From assembly GCF_000576555.1 (NCBI RefSeq), contig NZ_CP007145.1, forward strand, positions 3,990,501-4,054,500: DNA of 64,000 bases. The letters are read 5' to 3'. Of this stretch, positions 60,444 through 64,000 are shown piece after piece (the stretch's first letter is position 1; each line of letters begins with the position of its first letter). The translations under genes were made by a program, and so were the position numbers. The stretch is from Hymenobacter swuensis DY53. GTDB taxonomy: Bacteria; Bacteroidota; Bacteroidia; Cytophagales; Hymenobacteraceae. The notes under the pieces are model-generated. The model saw only the letters and a program-made list of their open reading frames with translations. It did not search any database and had not been told where the DNA came from.

Positions 60444-61724
60444 TTACACTGGGCGCCAGGTTGTTTCTGGTTTGGCAGTTACCTTCTGACCTTCCAGCGC
60501 CAGCAACAAAAAAAACAGCGCGAAACCTAAGCCAATCTGAGTTTCTAGGGTGTACTCCACCAGAAAGGATAGCGTCAGGATAACGTACTGGGTTAGTAGC
60601 AAAGGAGCATATCGGGGCCATACACTGATACCTGCATAATAAAAGCCCACGATAAACACGATTAACCCTACCAACCCGAAGGCTACTGCAGAAAACAAGA
60701 ATTGGTTATGCGGTTGGATATAAGCGGATGGGCGGATATTGGGATACCGCTTCTGATAATATGCTGCCATTTCCGATTCTATGTCAGCCCTGCCTACTCC
60801 AAACCACGGATTGTTTTGCAGGATTTCCAGGGCTATCTTATAGGAATACACCCGACCGACTAAAGAGTAATTATTAGCAGAAGCGGTGTGTGTCACCCGA
60901 CCTACATCTTCCCGGGTATTCGCTGATTTATTTTGCAGCGTTGGAAACACCGAGTAACTGATGGTAGGTACTAACACCAAGCAGCCCGCCAGCAACAATG
61001 CCTGCAGATACTGCCGGCGGCGAAATACCAGCCAGAGTAGAGCCAGACCGCCAGCGGCGTACAACGTCACCAGTCCGCTACGCACGGCCAGTAGGTGCTG
61101 ATAGAAAACCAGAAAGCCAACCGACATCCAGATCAGCCTGTTCCCCCACCCCAGCACATTACGGTGCGCCAGCAAGCAAACGCCAGTCACCACCGCCAGC
61201 GTAATAAGCAGACTAAACCGAATATGATCTGGTTCAGTGGGCATTACCTTAGAGTGCAGGTACATTTCGTTTATCTGGTCGAAATGCTGCAAGTAGTTGC
61301 CGGTGCTCAGTAAAGCAGCCAGTACAGTTGTACCCAATAATGTTAGCCACAACCTCTTTAGGTAGCGCGTTGGAAACGGTGGCAATAACCAGAAACCTAT
61401 TGGCAAAGCCAGGTATGGCAGTTGTAGCAAAACGTCTCGGGTATATTCCTTCATGTGCCCATCTATGGTAATCAGACCGCCTCCGATGTGAAGGAGAAAT
61501 ATTAACATAAAAGGCCAATAGTAACTTCGGTCAGCACGGTTGTAGTGCTGACCATGCATAGCAAAGCAACTCACTCCCGTCACTAATAGCCCTATCATTC
61601 CTATGCTGGGCAGAATCCGAAAAAAGCTGCTGGTGAACAGGCCAACGATAATGCAGACACAGAAAAAGCCAGCTGCTACTAACAGCCGGGGAATGGTTAA
61701 AGTAGATCCTAAGGAAAATGCCAT
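60444..61724 (-). CDS. O-antigen ligase-like polysaccharide polymerase (Wzy_C)
   Basis: About 426 residues with ten or more membrane segments (LVAAGFFCVCIIVGLF, YYWPFMLIFLLHIGGGL, LVTLYAAGGLALLWLVF, FGLVGLIVFIVGFYYA and others). A large extracytoplasmic loop holds WFGVGRADIESEMAAYYQKR and IQPHNQFLFSAVAFGL, the conserved region of the O-antigen ligase/polymerase family. It probably joins or polymerises lipid-linked glycans at the inner membrane; the glycan is not known. Its position between rpsJ and rplC is unexpected. The ATG at 61722-61724 (MAFSLGSTL) is preferred over a TTG upstream at 61790. No other surface glycan gene is adjacent. Confidence 0.88.
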   Translation of the reverse strand: MAFSLGSTLTIPRLLVAAGFFCVCIIVGLFTSSFFRILPSIGMIGLLVTGVSCFAMHGQHYNRADRSYYWPFMLIFLLHIGGGLITIDGHMKEYTRDVLLQLPYLALPIGFWLLPPFPTRYLKRLWLTLLGTTVLAALLSTGNYLQHFDQINEMYLHSKVMPTEPDHIRFSLLITLAVVTGVCLLAHRNVLGWGNRLIWMSVGFLVFYQHLLAVRSGLVTLYAAGGLALLWLVFRRRQYLQALLLAGCLVLVPTISYSVFPTLQNKSANTREDVGRVTHTASANNYSLVGRVYSYKIALEILQNNPWFGVGRADIESEMAAYYQKRYPNIRPSAYIQPHNQFLFSAVAFGLVGLIVFIVGFYYAGISVWPRYAPLLLTQYVILTLSFLVEYTLETQIGLGFALFFLLLALEGQKVTAKPETTWRPV

Positions 61725-61832
61725 GAAGCGGATTAAGGAGCCGGAACAACCAAACAAGTGGTAAACGCCAAACGAAGCTCCACTATACAACGAGCCTTTA
61801 CTTTAAGGTCAAGTTGCACCAATAAAAAAGAA

Positions 61833-61868
61833 AACGCCCTACCATCTCCACAGAGACAGTAGGGCGTT
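61833..61868 (-). terminator. Intrinsic terminator of the fusA-rpsJ unit
   Basis: A 10-bp stem, AACGCCCTAC with GTAGGGCGTT, and a 16-base loop. The minus strand has CTTTTTTATT after it, so it is a good terminator. It lies 29 bases after the rpsJ stop. Confidence 0.85.
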
Positions 61869-61896
61869 CATCCTAATTAGTCGGGGAAATCAGTCC

Positions 61897-62202
61897 TCAG
61901 ACTTTGATTTCAACGTCAACGCCGCTGGGCAACTCAAGCTTCATCAGGGCATCTACCGTCTTCGACGAAGTCGAATAGATGTCAACGAGACGCTTGTAGG
62001 TGCAGAGCTGGAATTGCTCGCGCGACTTCTTGTTTACGTGGGGGGAGCGAAGTACGGTGAACTTCTCCTTGTCGGTCGGCAACGGAATGGGGCCGCTTAC
62101 GATAGCGCCCGTAGCCTTCACCGCCTTCACAATCTTCTCCGACGATTTGTCCACCAAGTTGTGGTCGTAGGATTTGAGTTTGATGCGAATCTTCTGGTTC
62201 AT
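61897..62202 (-). CDS. rpsJ: 30S ribosomal protein S10
   Basis: 101 residues. [20 protein letters not shown] is the family start, with [20 protein letters not shown] and the end [11 protein letters not shown]. In NusA/NusB antitermination S10 also pairs with NusB. It is 21 bases downstream of fusA and is followed by a terminator rather than by rplC. Confidence 0.99.
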   Translation of the reverse strand: MNQKIRIKLKSYDHNLVDKSSEKIVKAVKATGAIVSGPIPLPTDKEKFTVLRSPHVNKKSREQFQLCTYKRLVDIYSTSSKTVDALMKLELPSGVDVEIKV

Positions 62203-62223
62203 GTCTGTTGAATGAAAGCGGTA

Positions 62224-64000
62224 TTAGCGGATGGCGTTACCCTTTTGCTTGGCGATGATGGCCTCAGCAAGGTTGTTGGGCACCTGGTCGTAGTGCGAGA
62301 ACGTCAGCGAAGCCGAAGCCCGTCCCGACGAGATGGTACGCAGCGTAGTTACGTAACCGAACAGCTCCGACAGCGGAACGTCAGCCTTAATCACGTTGGC
62401 ACCGCCTTTGGTGTCCATGCCTTTCATGATGCCCCGGCGACGGTTCAGGTCACCGGTTACCGAACCCGTGTACTCATCGGGCGAAACAACCTCTACCGCC
62501 ATAATTGGCTCGAGCAGTTTCGGACCAGCTTGCTTGCCGGCTTCACGGAAACCACCACGGGCAGCGAGTTCGAACGACAGGGCGTCCGAGTCAACATCGT
62601 GGTAGGAACCGTAGTACAAACGAACTCGCATGCCTTCGATGGGGAAGCCGGCCAGCGGACCGTTCTTCATAGCTTCTTCGAAGCCTTTCTGAACCGGCGC
62701 GATGAATTCGCGGGGGATAACACCACCGGTGATATCGTTCACGAACTCCAGACCTGGTTTCTCCGGATCGGTCAGTTTCGGACCGAGTTCGAATACGATG
62801 TCGCCGAATTTACCACGACCACCTGTCTGCTTCTTGTATGTTTCGCGGTGCTCTACCGACTTCGTCAGAATCTCTTTGTACGCTACCATCGGAGCGCCCT
62901 GGTTGATTTCGACCTTGAACTCCCGACGCATACGGTCGATGATGATTTCCAGGTGAAGCTCGCCCATGCCTTTCAGTACGGTCTGGCCCGTCTCGGGGTC
63001 AGTTTGTACCACCAGCGTGGGGTCTTCCTCCACCAGTTTGGCAATAGCCATACCCATTTTATCAACGTCAGCCTGAGTTTTGGGCTCAATGGCGTAGCCG
63101 ATTACGGGCTCAGGGAACGACATCGACTCCAGTACGATGCGCGACTTTTCGTCGGTCAGCGTGTCACCGGTTTTGATGTCTTTGAAACCCACGCCGGCAG
63201 CAATGTCACCAGCCTGGATTTTATCGATGGGGTTCTGCTTGTTGGAGTGCATCTGCATCAGACGCGAGATACGCTCCTTCTTGTTCGTGCGGTTGTTGTG
63301 CACATACGAACCAGCATCCAGCACGCCGCTGTAGCAGCGGAAGAAGCACAGACGACCTACAAAGGGGTCAGTGGCAATCTTGAATGCCAAAGCGGTGAAG
63401 GGCTCCGAATTGTCGGGGTGACGCTCGATTTCCTCGCCGGTGTCGGGGTTGGTACCGACAATAGCGGGCATATCAAGGGGCGACGGCAGGTAGGCCATTA
63501 CGCCATCCAGCATCGACTGCACACCTTTGTTCTTGAACGCCGAACCGCACATTACGGGCGAGAACTTCATGTCGATAACCGCCTGGCGGATAACAACCAT
63601 CATTTCGTCGCGGGTGATGCTTTCCGGATCTTCGAAGAATTTCTCCAACAGACGGTCATCATACTCGGCTACGCTCTCGATGAGCTTCTGACGCCACTCG
63701 GCTACCGTTTCCACCAGATCCTCCGGAACCGGGATTTCGTGGTACGATTTGCCTTGGGTAGCGTCATCCCATACGATGGCTTTGCCGGTCAGCAGGTCAA
63801 CTACGCCTTTGAAGGTATCTTCAGCGCCAATCGGGATTTGCAGGGGCACGGGGTTAGCACCCAGCTTGTCCTTAATCTCGTTAACGGCCTTGAAGAAGTC
63901 AGCACCGGCACGGTCCATTTTGTTAACGAAGCAGATGCGGGGCACCTTGTACTTGTCAGCCTGACGCCATACGGTTTCCGACTGCGGCTCTACGCCCGAT
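62224..64000 (-). CDS. fusA: Elongation factor G (N-terminal end missing)
   Basis: The GTPase that drives ribosome translocation. The right edge cuts the gene; about 592 residues from the C-terminal side are visible. The G4 motif [12 protein letters not shown] (NKMD) lies near the truncated end; the G1-G3 motifs are outside. Domain II begins after [20 protein letters not shown], and domain IV/V features include [41 protein letters not shown] [15 protein letters not shown] and [20 protein letters not shown]. The C-terminus is intact and close to rpsJ. It reads MSGxx-free and normal otherwise. Confidence 0.98.
   Translation of the reverse strand, partial: SGVEPQSETVWRQADKYKVPRICFVNKMDRAGADFFKAVNEIKDKLGANPVPLQIPIGAEDTFKGVVDLLTGKAIVWDDATQGKSYHEIPVPEDLVETVAEWRQKLIESVAEYDDRLLEKFFEDPESITRDEMMVVIRQAVIDMKFSPVMCGSAFKNKGVQSMLDGVMAYLPSPLDMPAIVGTNPDTGEEIERHPDNSEPFTALAFKIATDPFVGRLCFFRCYSGVLDAGSYVHNNRTNKKERISRLMQMHSNKQNPIDKIQAGDIAAGVGFKDIKTGDTLTDEKSRIVLESMSFPEPVIGYAIEPKTQADVDKMGMAIAKLVEEDPTLVVQTDPETGQTVLKGMGELHLEIIIDRMRREFKVEINQGAPMVAYKEILTKSVEHRETYKKQTGGRGKFGDIVFELGPKLTDPEKPGLEFVNDITGGVIPREFIAPVQKGFEEAMKNGPLAGFPIEGMRVRLYYGSYHDVDSDALSFELAARGGFREAGKQAGPKLLEPIMAVEVVSPDEYTGSVTGDLNRRRGIMKGMDTKGGANVIKADVPLSELFGYVTTLRTISSGRASASLTFSHYDQVPNNLAEAIIAKQKGNAIR

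Overview
The window reads as a stretch of a GC-rich member of the Bacteroidota, most likely a Cytophagales genome close to Hymenobacter. This placement is an inference. It rests on the protein repertoire (type IX secretion sorting domains, DivIC, YkuD_2 L,D-transpeptidases, a Bacteroidota-type HscA and a long SecA without a zinc tail), on TAnnTTTG -7 promoter boxes, on weak or absent Shine-Dalgarno sites, and on the order of the S10-spc-alpha ribosomal cluster. No tRNA, rRNA, CRISPR array, prophage or intact insertion sequence was seen.

Region 1 (1-16.9 kb) is a mixed housekeeping and envelope block, almost all on the minus strand. It holds a truncated aldehyde dehydrogenase, a small plus-strand hypothetical, a DegP/HtrA protease, an Hsp20 chaperone preceded by a two-dyad operator, an outer-membrane beta-barrel candidate, an M20 amidohydrolase, deoC overlapping a SPOR-like lipoprotein gene, secA, UDP-galactopyranose mutase with a glycosyltransferase, a GNAT acetyltransferase and an ABC transporter ATPase.

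Region 2 (16.9-26.7 kb) carries dapF between two different inverted-repeat elements, a RlmI-like methyltransferase, a Ppx/GppA phosphatase, an Ldh2-type dehydrogenase, and a secreted GH13 amylase bracketed by two paralogous YkuD_2 proteins. A small membrane-anchored gene next to the second paralog is broken by one in-frame TGA; an intact relative lies at 7662-7982.

Region 3 (26.7-34.1 kb) is the best candidate for an undescribed system. Five genes read in one direction: a T9SS-exported DUF4331 protein, a TPR protein, a HupE/UreJ membrane protein, a small exported cysteine protein and a TonB-dependent receptor with a histidine-rich plug. Three stem-loops and a 134-bp palindromic element sit between the genes. 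A metal-related role is an inference from HupE and the Cys/His motifs.

Region 4 (34.5-44.6 kb) contains hscA, anmK, secreted proteins, divIC, eno, and a LytS/LytR-type two-component pair behind an EreA-like secreted protein gene.

Region 5 (44.7-64 kb) is the ribosomal protein cluster on the minus strand: fusA-rpsJ, then rplC through rpsN, rpsH through secY-map-infA-rpmJ-rpsM-rpsK-rpsD-rpoA, and rplQ. It is interrupted by an O-antigen ligase-like gene between rpsJ and rplC. Internal hairpin and promoter pairs lie between rpsN and rpsH and between rpoA and rplQ, so the cluster is probably several transcription units.
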